From BOG-908 sp963848205 (GTDB lineage Bacteria; Pseudomonadota; Alphaproteobacteria; Acetobacterales; Acetobacteraceae), in contig CAWKCV010000005.1 of NCBI GenBank assembly GCA_963848205.1, forward strand, positions 434,001 to 498,000: a DNA stretch of 64,000 nt, given 5' to 3'. Under the pieces are notes generated by a model. It saw nothing but the letters and a program-made list of their open reading frames with translations, was not told the origin of the DNA and ran no database searches. The position numbers and the translations under genes were made by a program. Positions within the stretch are counted from its first letter, which is position 1; each line of letters opens with the position of its first letter. Positions 6,723 to 15,583 of the stretch are shown here, piece by piece.

Positions 6723-7906
6723 CCGCGCAGATACGTCGCCATATCGAGGTTGGCCTCAGCCCAGGCACGCGCCGCGCGCCGCAGCCGGCCGGCCAGGCGG
6801 GTATTTTCCAGCATCTCCAGCACGCGATCGGCGATGATGTCGGGCTGCAGGAAGGGCGCCATCAGCCCGTTCACCCGATCGGTGATGAATTCCCGCACGG
6901 GCGCCGTATCGCTGGTAACGAGCGCGCATCCGGTCGACATCGCCTCGCGCAACGACCAGGAGGCGACGAACGGATAAGTCAGATACACATGCACGTCCGA
7001 CCGTTGCAGCAGCTTCACGTAGGAATCGTAATGCACCTGGCCGGCGAAGTGCACCCGGGTCATGTCCAGCCGGCCGCGCAGCTCGTCCTGCATCTGCTCG
7101 CGCCAGGTGCCTTTCGGCGGCTTGGCGCCGTAGCTGACATTGTCACCGCCGACCAGGATCACCCGTGCATCCGGCCGCGCATCCAATATCCGCGGTAATG
7201 CGCGCATGAACACGTGAAAGCCTCGGTAGGGCTCGAGGTCGCGCACAACGTAGGTAATCAGCTTGTCGGTAGGCGCTACTTTGTAGCCGCCCAGGGTGAC
7301 GACGCGCCGGCGTAGCGCCGGGTCCGGCCGGCAGACGTCGAGGTTCACGCCTTCCGGCAACACGCTGATCTTCGGGCGGGACCATTCGGGGTACGAACTG
7401 TATTGGAAGCGGGTTGGTGTCTGCCCGAAACCGGGATTGTTCAGCGCAAGCAGATTGATGGCGTTCTTGATCCGGACACTGGCCCGCATATCCGGCCGTG
7501 ACGGGAATTCCGGGTCGAACCCGACATCGAACCCCTCCATGTTGTAGTAGAATTCGTGGTAGCCGAGCAGCGGCGCGTCCGGCCAGACGTCGTTGACATG
7601 CAGCAGCTCGCCCCAGCCGTGATGGCCGATGATGATGTCCGGCTCGAAACCCAGGCTTTTGAGGCTGCCGCACGCACGAGCCACGATGTCCGCCCGCGAA
7701 AGGGCCAGCTCCAGTTCGCGCGCGTATGGGTGCCACTCGGCGGAAGGCGCGCGCGGCGAGGCGCGGACCATCTTGCGCACGCCGGCGAGCTGGTTGCGCT
7801 TGGCTTCAGTCAGGAACAGCAATTCGTGCTGCTTCGTCGCGGCGAGGTGCCGCGCCAGATGCAGGAATTGGCCAGGGAAGTTCTGGTGGACGAAGAGGTA
7901 TTTCAA
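6686..7906 (-). CDS. Family 4 glycosyltransferase
   Basis: A 406-aa GT-B enzyme. The N-terminal half (YLFVHQNFPGQFLHLARHLA, then IIIGHHGWGELLHVND) is the GT4-type acceptor domain; the C-terminal half has LPEGVNLDVCRPD, VILVGGDNVSYG, VHFAGQVHYDSYVKLLQRSD and the donor-binding loop WSLREAMSTG (the E-x7-E position). It probably transfers a sugar from a nucleotide donor to a cell-envelope glycan or glycoprotein. The start is TTG 7906; an AAGGAC sequence 7 bases upstream, which is the arm of a repeat hairpin, is the only visible ribosome binding site. It is the last gene of the minus-strand run that begins with hlyB. Its 3' end overlaps the DUF4349 gene. Confidence 0.82.
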   Translation of the reverse strand: MKYLFVHQNFPGQFLHLARHLAATKQHELLFLTEAKRNQLAGVRKMVRASPRAPSAEWHPYARELELALSRADIVARACGSLKSLGFEPDIIIGHHGWGELLHVNDVWPDAPLLGYHEFYYNMEGFDVGFDPEFPSRPDMRASVRIKNAINLLALNNPGFGQTPTRFQYSSYPEWSRPKISVLPEGVNLDVCRPDPALRRRVVTLGGYKVAPTDKLITYVVRDLEPYRGFHVFMRALPRILDARPDARVILVGGDNVSYGAKPPKGTWREQMQDELRGRLDMTRVHFAGQVHYDSYVKLLQRSDVHVYLTYPFVASWSLREAMSTGCALVTSDTAPVREFITDRVNGLMAPFLQPDIIADRVLEMLENTRLAGRLRRAARAWAEANLDMATYLRGYEALIERTMAG

Positions 7907-8030
7907 GGAAGCAGTCCTTTTGTGAAAAAAAGGACCGAGAAACTTTTGCGATTTGGCTCATGCCTGGTGTTGGGCACGCGACAGCGGACCAAAAGTTTTT
8001 TTCTTCCTTTCTTCAAAAAAGAAGTGCTTG
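7905..8030 (+). repeat. Interspersed hairpin element, copy 3 (A+linker+B)
   Basis: Fills the whole gap between the ChW-like gene stop (8034) and the GT4 start (7906). Hairpin A is at 7914-7936 (GTCCTTTT...AAAAGGAC). The linker contains GCGACAGCGGACCAAAAG (7978-7995). B is degenerate at about 8003-8024 (CTTCCTTTCTTC...GAAG). The arm of A supplies the AAGGAC sequence in front of the GT4 start codon on the minus strand. Confidence 0.8.
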
Positions 8031-8033
8031 CCT

Positions 8034-9125
8034 TCACTTCCGCCCGCGAACCGGCGCCTTCGGCGGCGGCATCACCGGCCCACGCTTACGCACCGCTGGC
8101 TTGGCAGGCTTCGCCGGCTCATCGAGCACGGTCGTTGTCGCGGCCGGCGGCAGCCCGGCCGCACCTGCGCGCGCGACCAACTCGATCCGGAAGGCTTCGA
8201 GCGGCGCCATGCTCTCCGCCTGGCAGGGCTCGCCGTTGTCCAACGGCCCCACTTTGGTGCCGTCGACGAAGCTGGCGCTGACGACGCAGTCGAAACGTTC
8301 GGCCGCCTCGCCGCGCAGGCGCATGCGCAGGCCGAGGATGGGCAGGCTCATGCCCCGGCTGCCGCAGAACTGGCCGCCTTCGGCCCAGGGGCTCAGCCAG
8401 CCGCGGCCGAGCACTGCCTGATATTCCACGTCCGCCGAGCCGAGCTCGCCGCGTGGAGTGACTGCGAAACCCTCGATCCAGGCCCGGCTGTCCGGCGTGC
8501 CCATCCATTCGCCTAGCCGGCATGTCACGTCGCCGCTGCCCTGCACGTGTGCCACCACTTCGGCAGATCGGGCGGCTTCCACGTCCGTCTGACCGGCGCC
8601 GGCGGGTGTGTTCTGCGGATGGCCGGGCAGTGCGGCCGGGTTGGCGACCTGCGCTGGAGCTTGTGCCGGGGCGGCCGGGCGGGGCAGGGATTGCGGCTGG
8701 CCGGGCATGGCCTGCGGCATGCCGATGGGTGGCAGCGCGGTCGCTTCGGCAAGACGCAGAATCTGCAGCTTTGGCGCTTCGCCGGTGAAGTTCGGCGCCT
8801 GGTAGATGGTCACCAGCACCTGGGCCGGCCCGCGGGTCACGCGGACAAGCGCCGCGCCGTTCCAGCCGCCGAGCCAGCCGTCGTCGCGGAAACTGGTGAT
8901 CGTGATCGCTTCCGGGCGAAATACCGGCCCCGGCGGCGCCGAGATGCGAACACCTGGAAGACCCGTCCCGGGGTCGGGGAGTGCGCTGCCGGGTGCGTTG
9001 AAGATGCAGAACAGGCCGGAATCCAGCGTCATGAGATTGGCCGAAACTTTCAGCTCGGTCACCATGCGCGTCGCATTTCTCTGCTCGGCCTGGGCGGCTA
9101 CGGCCGGGTTTTTCTGTTCGCTCAC
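8034..9125 (-). CDS. Uncharacterised protein with C-terminal ChW-like repeats
   Basis: A 363-aa protein of unknown function. There is no signal peptide. Residues 30-125 form a compact part with WLGGWNGAALVRV and LVTIYQAPNFTG. A Pro/Ala/Gln-rich linker follows (about 130-185), then two similar units at about 195-315: WIEGFAVTPRG...YQAVLGRGWLSPWAEGG...GLRMRL, and FDCVVSASFVDGT...MAPLEAFRIEL. These resemble Clostridial hydrophobic-with-tryptophan (ChW) repeats, which are carbohydrate or surface interaction units. The C-terminus is Pro/Lys/Arg-rich. It lies between two glycosyltransferase genes on the same strand, so a role in glycan recognition within this cluster is plausible but unproven. Confidence 0.6.
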   Translation of the reverse strand: MSEQKNPAVAAQAEQRNATRMVTELKVSANLMTLDSGLFCIFNAPGSALPDPGTGLPGVRISAPPGPVFRPEAITITSFRDDGWLGGWNGAALVRVTRGPAQVLVTIYQAPNFTGEAPKLQILRLAEATALPPIGMPQAMPGQPQSLPRPAAPAQAPAQVANPAALPGHPQNTPAGAGQTDVEAARSAEVVAHVQGSGDVTCRLGEWMGTPDSRAWIEGFAVTPRGELGSADVEYQAVLGRGWLSPWAEGGQFCGSRGMSLPILGLRMRLRGEAAERFDCVVSASFVDGTKVGPLDNGEPCQAESMAPLEAFRIELVARAGAAGLPPAATTTVLDEPAKPAKPAVRKRGPVMPPPKAPVRGRK

Positions 9126-9227
9126 GAGGAACCTTCCAGCATCAACAATGTCACACAGCTAAGCAGCGGCCGGGCGCCAACGCGACCGATCTCTCAACGA
9201 ACGTTTGATCGGCCCACTCCCGCCACG

Positions 9228-12053
9228 TCAAGCTCCCGGGATGCAGAAACCGAGCAGCGCGTCGCATACCCGGGAGGCAGGCAGGCCCAGGGGCAACACC
9301 CAGCCACGGCCGGAAGCACGCACCCGCTCGGCCGGCGTGCCAATGTCGAAAACCACGGCCGACAGCCCTGCCGACCAGATATCGGATAGCGCGTAACACC
9401 AAGTCTCCGGCCAGACTGAAGGTAGCAGTGCCAGATGTGCCTCCTGCGCGCGGATCAGCTCCCTTGCTTCGGCGCGCGCGAACTCGCCGGTGATGAACAC
9501 GTTGCCGGCCGACATCAGCGCGTCGTCATCCACCGTGTAGCCAATGACCGTGAAGCGGAGGTTAAGGCGCCGTTCCGCCGCGTCGCGCGCGCAGGCGAGC
9601 AGCACCTGGTAGCCTTTGTCGAGACCAATCGCGCCGACGATGGCCACGTGAGCGGGGCCGCTGCCCGCACTCACCTGGGGTGCCGCAAATGGCGGATCGC
9701 TCTCCCAGGCACGTAGGGTAAGCGTCGCACCCGGCGCGTGCCTGGCGACACGGCGGGCGACATCGAGGCTGGGGACGACGACGCTGCGCGACGCTGCCAT
9801 ATCGGCCGCGCTGCGACGACGCAGTTCTGCGGGTGCCACAGGGTCATCTATCGCGCGGCCCCATCGTGCCAGACATAGCTCGCATGTGGCCGGGTCGGCT
9901 TCGCCACAGAACCGGCCCTCTCCCGTCACGAACGAGAGGCGGGCACAGAACCAGCCATAATCGTGCACCCAGACATCGTATGGCACTGCAAGCATGTCGA
10001 GCACGTCGAGAATACTGTGGTCGTGACCGAGGAGGTGATGCAGCTCGGCGGATTGCGGGCGGCCGGGCCGCAGCAGGTCGGCCAGCTTCTGGCGTTCGCG
10101 CGGCAGGTCGTAGGCGAGATTGGGACTGGTGCCGCCGGCCTCGCTGACCTCGCACAGACCGTCCACCTCCCGCAGCACGATCGGCACATGGCCGCGCGCG
10201 CGCCAGAACTCGGCACGTTCCGCCACCACGCGGGCGGTTCCGCCGCCAATGCCGTGGGTGATCAGCAGCACGCTGGGCCCGGTGCGGGGTCGAGCATGCC
10301 AGAGCGCCACTTCCAGACGGCGCCGCGAGGCGGCCAGTTTGTCGCGTGCGATGAAGGTGTCGACGCGCTGCCGGTAATCGGGATAGCGGCGATGCAGGAT
10401 CGCGAGATTGCGCCGGAGCAGGTGCTGGCGTGCGCCGCCGAACGAGACGCCGCCGTGATGGGCGACATAGACGCCGGTTGCCGCCACATGCCGCCAGCCG
10501 AGCAGCCGCGCGCGTTCGGTGAAGTCGTTCTCCTCGCCATAGCCTTGGGCGAAGCTGGTCTCGTCGAACGGGCCAACCTCGGCCAGGCAATCCGCGCGGA
10601 CGAACATGCAGAACCCGTGCGCGGTCGGGACGTCGATGACGCGGCGGCCGTTTGCCCGTGCTGCAAGTGCCGCGATGCGGCTTGTCCCGGCCAGGTCGGG
10701 CGCGGGATTGCCGCCCTGGGGATCGGGCGTGCTGAAGATGCTGGCCTCGTTGGAGAGGGGGGTTGCCGTGCCGATGTCGGGTGCGCTGCAGGCAGCGTCG
10801 CGCAACGCTTCCAGCCATCCCGGCGGCACCAGCGTGTCGCTGTTCAGCAGGATCGCGTGGCGCGCTCCGGCGTGTCGCAAACCGACATTGACGGCGGCGG
10901 GGTAGCCGCGATTGGGTGCGCCGGCCGGCCCGGTGGCGAGCAGGATGATCCGGCCCGATCGGGCAAGATCGGCGAGTGCGGCGACGAGTTCGGGTTCGGG
11001 CGAGGCGTCGTCGACCACCACGATCCGGTGCGGTGCGGTGACGGACGCGAGAACGGAGGCGAGGCAGTCCAGCGTGGTTTGGAGCCCGCGATAGACCGGG
11101 ATGATGACGTCGACTGCGAGGGTTGTGTCGGCAATGTGGATGGCGCGCCTGCGCGTGGTCGGGTGCTGTGGTTCGATGACGGCGGGCCACAACGGGCTGC
11201 CCAGCAGGTCGCGGCCGTCGGCGCCCACGACCCGGACTTCCTGATCGGGGGCGGCAGAGACGCGGAAACTGCGTGCGCGCGAAACCGGCGAGAAGCCGTC
11301 AAATTCGGTCAGTATGTCGGCGACAACTCGCATCGGCGCACCGGCCGCTCCGACGATGAATGTGAGCTCGGGGTTGCGTGCAGGTGCGGCGGGCAGCCAG
11401 GCCGTGCCGACGATGTGTGTGCCGTCGCGTTCGACGAAGCCTTCGAGCCGCATTATGGCGGCGATATCGATGGGCGAGCCGAGGAGGTGCTGGCGGCCGC
11501 GGAACGCGGAGAGGCGTTGGGCGCGGGACCAGTTGGCTGGAAGGGAGATGCCGCCGGCCTCGCGTTGTTCGACCCTGGCTTGCACGGCGTCCAGTTCGAC
11601 GACGAGTTCGTCGGCCGGGGTGTCGGTCAGCAGCACGCCATCCAGCGAAAGACCGCACCAGCCGGGGCTGCCTGCGACGGCGGCGATGCGCGCTGCCAGC
11701 GCGCCGGCAGCAGGGTTTGCCTCCGTGCTGGCGAGCGCCGAACGCATCGCCGACGCTGCAAGCGCCGGTTCATTGGCTCCAAGGAGAGCGGCGGCGAGGC
11801 CTAGCCAGGCTTCCGGAATGCCAAAGCGCTCCGCCATCGGCTGGAAAAGGATCGCGGCTTTTGCAAACATGCCCGCTTGCAGCCGGCGTGCGGCGAGCGC
11901 GAAGCGGACGTTTTGATCCGATGGCGCAAGTCGGTGAGCGCGTTCCAGCCAGGCCAGTCCGGACGTGCCAGGGGTGGACTCACCTTTTTGCCAGGCAACG
12001 AGGGCCCGCGCTCGTGCTGGCTCCAGATCGAGGATGAGCTTGGGTTTTTTCAC
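9228..12053 (-). CDS. Large two-module glycosyltransferase (TPR-like + GT2 + GT4-like)
   Basis: A 941-aa multidomain protein. Residues 1-110 are TPR-like helices (AWLERAHRLAPSDQNVRFAL). Residues about 130-295 form a beta-rich linker. Residues 305-560 are a GT2 catalytic domain: VDVIIPVYRGLQTTLDCLAS, VVVDDASPEPEL, LLNSDTLVPPGWLEAL, then GYGEENDFTERARLLGWR. Residues 590-941 are a second GT-B domain (LLITHGIGGGTARVVAE, VAIVGAIGLDKGYQVLLA, LLPSVWPETWCYALSDIWSA). It resembles the multi-domain transferases that build O-antigen, S-layer or exopolysaccharide glycans. The start is GTG 12053 with a weak ribosome binding site. It lies 58 bases after the Sel1 gene in the T1SS-linked cluster, which points to glycosylation of a surface or secreted product. 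Confidence 0.83.
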   Translation of the reverse strand: MKKPKLILDLEPARARALVAWQKGESTPGTSGLAWLERAHRLAPSDQNVRFALAARRLQAGMFAKAAILFQPMAERFGIPEAWLGLAAALLGANEPALAASAMRSALASTEANPAAGALAARIAAVAGSPGWCGLSLDGVLLTDTPADELVVELDAVQARVEQREAGGISLPANWSRAQRLSAFRGRQHLLGSPIDIAAIMRLEGFVERDGTHIVGTAWLPAAPARNPELTFIVGAAGAPMRVVADILTEFDGFSPVSRARSFRVSAAPDQEVRVVGADGRDLLGSPLWPAVIEPQHPTTRRRAIHIADTTLAVDVIIPVYRGLQTTLDCLASVLASVTAPHRIVVVDDASPEPELVAALADLARSGRIILLATGPAGAPNRGYPAAVNVGLRHAGARHAILLNSDTLVPPGWLEALRDAACSAPDIGTATPLSNEASIFSTPDPQGGNPAPDLAGTSRIAALAARANGRRVIDVPTAHGFCMFVRADCLAEVGPFDETSFAQGYGEENDFTERARLLGWRHVAATGVYVAHHGGVSFGGARQHLLRRNLAILHRRYPDYRQRVDTFIARDKLAASRRRLEVALWHARPRTGPSVLLITHGIGGGTARVVAERAEFWRARGHVPIVLREVDGLCEVSEAGGTSPNLAYDLPRERQKLADLLRPGRPQSAELHHLLGHDHSILDVLDMLAVPYDVWVHDYGWFCARLSFVTGEGRFCGEADPATCELCLARWGRAIDDPVAPAELRRRSAADMAASRSVVVPSLDVARRVARHAPGATLTLRAWESDPPFAAPQVSAGSGPAHVAIVGAIGLDKGYQVLLACARDAAERRLNLRFTVIGYTVDDDALMSAGNVFITGEFARAEARELIRAQEAHLALLPSVWPETWCYALSDIWSAGLSAVVFDIGTPAERVRASGRGWVLPLGLPASRVCDALLGFCIPGA

Positions 12054-12111
12054 GCTCGTGAGACGACAGGAGAGAGTCGTCCTTTCGCGTCAAAGGGCCA
12101 GGTCGATCGGA

Positions 12112-13881
12112 CTAGACGGCGGCGCGCTGTTCGACCTCGTCGGGCATGCGTTCGAGGTCGTAATCTGCCTCCGTGACGCCGGCGGAACGGGCGCGCTGCA
12201 GCCAGATGCGTGCTTCGCGCATATCCGGCTCGCCACCCAAGCCGCGGGCGAGAAAACGGCCGAGCATCATCTGCGCATGCGCATGGCCCTTTTCGGCAGC
12301 GAGGCGATACCAGCGCCTGGCCTCTGCCCGGTCTTCCGGCACGTCGTGGCCGCCACCCAGCATGGCGCCCACGGCGAACATTGCACCCACATGGCCTTGG
12401 CCGCCCGCCTTGCGGAACATGTCCAGCGCTGCCGCATGGTCGCGCGGACCTCCCGTGCCATTGAGGTCCATTTCGGCGAGGGCAACTTCGGCGTCCAACA
12501 TGCCCGATTGGGCGGCGCGCGCTATCCAGATGCGGCCTTCAGCCGGGTCGGCTTCTATGCCGCGGCCCTCGGACAGCATCCGGCCGTACCAATATTGTGC
12601 GTTCACCACACCGTCGGCGGCGCGGCGGAGCCACAGGATGGCACGTCGGTCGTCGCGCTCGACGCCCACGCCTTCGGCAAGGCAGACACCAAGATTGAAG
12701 GCCGCGACCAGATCGCCGGAACCGGCCGCCTGCTCGAACAGTTCGCGGGTGCGCTGGCCGTCTTCCTCGGAGCCGCTGCCCGAGAGGAGCAGATTGGCGA
12801 GGTCGGCCTGCGCCTGTTTGTCGCCACCCTCGGCAGCACGGCGGAACCAGCGGCCGGCCTCTTCAGGGTCGCGGTGCACGCCGGCGCCGGTGAGGAACAG
12901 CAGGCCGAGCGCACGCGCGGCGGCGGCATGGCCCGCTTCGGCCGCGCGATTGTACCAGATGGCGGCTTCGGCGTAGTTCGGCGGCAAATCGCCGCCGCGG
13001 GCGTAGATGTCGCCCACCAGGGCAGCGGCCTCACGATCGCCGGCGTTGGCTGCCCGACGCAGCCACGATTCGCCTTCGACCGGGTTGCGCGCGACGCCGC
13101 GGCCTTCCAGCAGCGCCAGGCCCCAACGTGCCTGGCCGCTTCGGACGTTCTTCTCGGCCGACATCTTGTAGTATTTGGCGCCCATCTCGGCGTTGACCGG
13201 CATGCCGGCACCGCGTTCGTGCATGACGCCGAGCAGATAGAGTGCTGTGGGGAGCCCGGCATCGGCGGCCTTTTTGAGCGCGATGGCCGCATTGGCATGA
13301 CTGTCGTAGTCGGTCGCCGCACGCAGCAGCGACAATCCCCGGCCTAGGTAGCCCTGCGGGCAGTTTGCTGCGGCCGATCGTTCATACCATTGGTCGGCCT
13401 CGTCCAGGTCGCGCAGATCGTCGGGACCGGATGTCAGAATATAGCCAAGCAGGGCTTGCGCTTCCGGTGAGCCGCCTTCGGCACCCAGCCGGGCCCATTT
13501 CAGCGCGGTCGCGAAATCAGGGTCGTCCGTTGTCGGCGTAACGCCACGGATGAAGAGTGGGCTGCCGGGCGCGACTTTGGTGCCTTTGCCGGCGAGGCCA
13601 TACAGATAGAGGGTGGCGAGCAGAGTTTGGGCTTCAATCCAGCCAGCTTGCGCCGCGCGCTCAAGCCACGCTGCGCCGTCGCGACGGCTGACGGGGACGC
13701 CAGAGCCTTTCAGATAGGCACGGCCAACCCAGAACTGTGCTTCAGGCAAGCCGGCCCTGGCCGCACGGGTGAACAGCGCCAGTGCACGTCGCTGCTGGCC
13801 ACTCTCATCCAACTGGATCGCGCGTTTGAGGGCCGCGGCAGGTGAACCTGCCGAGACGAGACGGTCGAGAAGCGCCAGCAT
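12112..13881 (-). CDS. Sel1-repeat (tetratricopeptide-like) protein
   Basis: A 589-aa protein composed almost wholly of Sel1-like repeats of about 36 residues, for example AAAWLERAAQAGWIEAQTLL-type units with ADQWYERSAAANCPQGYLGR, GRWFRRAAEGGDKQAQADLA and ARRWYRLAAEKGHAHAQMML. About a dozen units are visible. No signal peptide or membrane segment is seen, so a cytoplasmic scaffold is likely. Sel1 proteins assemble signalling or secretion complexes and are frequent in exopolysaccharide (AlgK/ExoR-type) loci. It sits between the hlyBD pair and the large glycosyltransferase, on the same strand, which supports a scaffolding role in secretion or glycosylation. No catalytic residues are apparent. 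Confidence 0.85.
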   Translation of the reverse strand: MLALLDRLVSAGSPAAALKRAIQLDESGQQRRALALFTRAARAGLPEAQFWVGRAYLKGSGVPVSRRDGAAWLERAAQAGWIEAQTLLATLYLYGLAGKGTKVAPGSPLFIRGVTPTTDDPDFATALKWARLGAEGGSPEAQALLGYILTSGPDDLRDLDEADQWYERSAAANCPQGYLGRGLSLLRAATDYDSHANAAIALKKAADAGLPTALYLLGVMHERGAGMPVNAEMGAKYYKMSAEKNVRSGQARWGLALLEGRGVARNPVEGESWLRRAANAGDREAAALVGDIYARGGDLPPNYAEAAIWYNRAAEAGHAAAARALGLLFLTGAGVHRDPEEAGRWFRRAAEGGDKQAQADLANLLLSGSGSEEDGQRTRELFEQAAGSGDLVAAFNLGVCLAEGVGVERDDRRAILWLRRAADGVVNAQYWYGRMLSEGRGIEADPAEGRIWIARAAQSGMLDAEVALAEMDLNGTGGPRDHAAALDMFRKAGGQGHVGAMFAVGAMLGGGHDVPEDRAEARRWYRLAAEKGHAHAQMMLGRFLARGLGGEPDMREARIWLQRARSAGVTEADYDLERMPDEVEQRAAV

Positions 13882-14056
13882 ACCTATCGTTGGTCCTGCC
13901 CTAACTGTGGGTCGTCCAGCTTGAATAGCAGGAAAAGGTTACCCGGACGCTGAAGCAAAGGGAAGGATGGGCAACAACAGTCGCGACCTGTGGTAACGGC
14001 GCAACCGTTTCGACATTGCAAACTTTGACCGGCGGTTAAAACGATCGAGGGAAGCG

Positions 14057-14086
14057 GGCGCGATCTCTGGATGTGGAGATCGCGCC
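14057..14086 (-). terminator. Hairpin after hlyD
   Basis: A perfect 11-bp inverted repeat (GGCGCGATCTC at 14057-14067 and GAGATCGCGCC at 14076-14086) lies 6 bases beyond the hlyD stop. There is no proper T-run, only a TTTT some 15 bases further on, so Rho-independent termination is uncertain; an mRNA 3' stabiliser is possible. It partly separates hlyBD from the Sel1 gene. Confidence 0.5.
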
Positions 14087-14092
14087 GGCGCG

Positions 14093-15580
14093 TCAGGTCG
14101 GCTCGCGCATGCCGTCGGAGAGGATCGGCTCGAGCCGCTCGACGAGGTATTCCCAGATGGTGCGCGATCCCACCTTGATGTCGGCTTCGACGGGCATGCC
14201 GGGTATGATACGGGTGGATTTCGGCGTGTTCTTCAGTGCCAGCTGATCGAGCGTGACGCGCACGTCGTAGAAATACGGGCTTGTCGGCGACTGGCCGGTG
14301 AAGACCGAGTCCGACGTGGAACCCGCGCTGGCGCCATTGTTTCCGTTCGACGTGCTGCCGGTCATGTAGCTATCCGCGCTCACCGTGCGGACCGAGCCGT
14401 GGCCGAGGCCGAATTCGAGTGAGGGGAACGTGGAGAACTTGATGGTGACCGGCTGGCCGGTTGCCAGGAACCCTGTCAGGTCACCCGTCGCCTGCGCCTG
14501 GATTTCGAGCGGCGCATTGAGCGGCACGAGCGTGAAGAACGTCTGCCCAGATGTCAGCACGGAACCGACCGAGACGGGCGCCACGGATTGCACGGTGGCA
14601 TCCTGCTCGGCCCGCAGATCGATCAGCTTGTTGTTCAGCGCAGCGTGTTCGAGCTGGTCCTTGTAGGTGGCCAACTGCACGGAGTCCGAGGTGATAGTCT
14701 GCGAGACGTCGGCGAACCATTGCTGGTTGTAGTTTTCGAGCTGGCCCTGGAGGGCCCCGACGTTCTGCCGGGCGTTTTCTGCCTGCTGCACATTGAACAA
14801 CACGTTGCGTTCGGCTTCGAGCCTCGCGTTGACCGCGCTCAGTGTGTCGATACGGTTGCCAACCTGGTCGTGTTCAAGTTGGACGCGCATCTTTTCAAGG
14901 TCGACCGCAACGCCGGTTTCCTTGGCGTATTGGCGGATATTGGCGTCGGCTTGGGCCTGAAGGGCACGTTGGGCGTCGATCTGGCCCTGGTAGTAGCGCA
15001 GTTCCGCCTGTCGGGCGGCGGCGCGCTGGGCAAAGATGCCCTCCTGGACGAGCGCACCTGGGGTGAGCTGGCGGGGGTGGTAGGCGAGCTGGCGGTTCTC
15101 CGCGTTAAGACGGTCGATCTCGGTGCCATACCGATCCACCTGATCGAGTGCCGCGGTATTGTCGGCCTGGGTCAGAGTGGGGTCGAGCTGTGCCAGCAAC
15201 TGGCCTTTGTGCACCACGTCGCCGACCGAGACAGCGATTGTTTTCACGACCGAGGTGTTGAGCGGCTGCACGATCAACTCGGGAACCATCGAGACGACCT
15301 TGCCCGAGGCGTGGATCAGCCGGTCGACATGCAGAACGCCGAACAAAATGAACAGTGTGACGACGAGCAGGCCGATGATGCGAGTCGCACTACGCGCCGC
15401 GGGATTTGCCGGCACGGCGGCCAACGCCATCGAGGGAGAGAAAAACTCCATCAGCTCCAGAGGCGTGTCGTCCTTGACCGCGCGGCGGCGACCGAACGAC
15501 AGCCAGCCTGGCTTTGAACCTGGCTCTTCGGGGGAAGGCGCTGGACCGGGGCGGACCGGCGTGGTTGTGGTGACGGACAT
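14093..15580 (-). CDS. hlyD: HlyD-type periplasmic adaptor of a type I secretion system
   Basis: A 495-aa membrane fusion protein. The N-terminal 60 residues are cytoplasmic and Pro-rich; one transmembrane helix (about 66-88, RIIGLLVVTLFILFGVLHV) is followed by the lipoyl/barrel-sandwich start ASGKVVSMVPELIVQPLNTS and VSVGDVVHKGQLLAQLDPT. A long coiled coil spans about 160-320, and the C-terminus ends in the HlyD signature around IIPGMPVEADIKVGSRTIWE. It bridges the inner-membrane ABC transporter to an outer-membrane TolC-like channel. The start is 3 bases after the hlyB stop, so the two are translationally linked. No tolC homologue is in the window. A Ser/Gly/Asn-rich insertion near residue 415 is unusual. 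Confidence 0.9.
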   Translation of the reverse strand: MSVTTTTPVRPGPAPSPEEPGSKPGWLSFGRRRAVKDDTPLELMEFFSPSMALAAVPANPAARSATRIIGLLVVTLFILFGVLHVDRLIHASGKVVSMVPELIVQPLNTSVVKTIAVSVGDVVHKGQLLAQLDPTLTQADNTAALDQVDRYGTEIDRLNAENRQLAYHPRQLTPGALVQEGIFAQRAAARQAELRYYQGQIDAQRALQAQADANIRQYAKETGVAVDLEKMRVQLEHDQVGNRIDTLSAVNARLEAERNVLFNVQQAENARQNVGALQGQLENYNQQWFADVSQTITSDSVQLATYKDQLEHAALNNKLIDLRAEQDATVQSVAPVSVGSVLTSGQTFFTLVPLNAPLEIQAQATGDLTGFLATGQPVTIKFSTFPSLEFGLGHGSVRTVSADSYMTGSTSNGNNGASAGSTSDSVFTGQSPTSPYFYDVRVTLDQLALKNTPKSTRIIPGMPVEADIKVGSRTIWEYLVERLEPILSDGMREPT

Positions 15581-15583
15581 GGC

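Noticed and set aside
9963..11804. 613-aa plus-strand reading opposite the large glycosyltransferase gene
   Set aside because: It is the complement of a GC-rich gene with clear GT2/GT4 motifs on the minus strand; the plus reading is Arg/Ala/Gly-rich with no family pattern.
12070..12095. CCTTT...AAAGG hairpin between the Sel1 and glycosyltransferase genes as a terminator
   Set aside because: The stem is 5 bp, A/T rich and without a T-run; the genes are 58 bp apart and probably cotranscribed.
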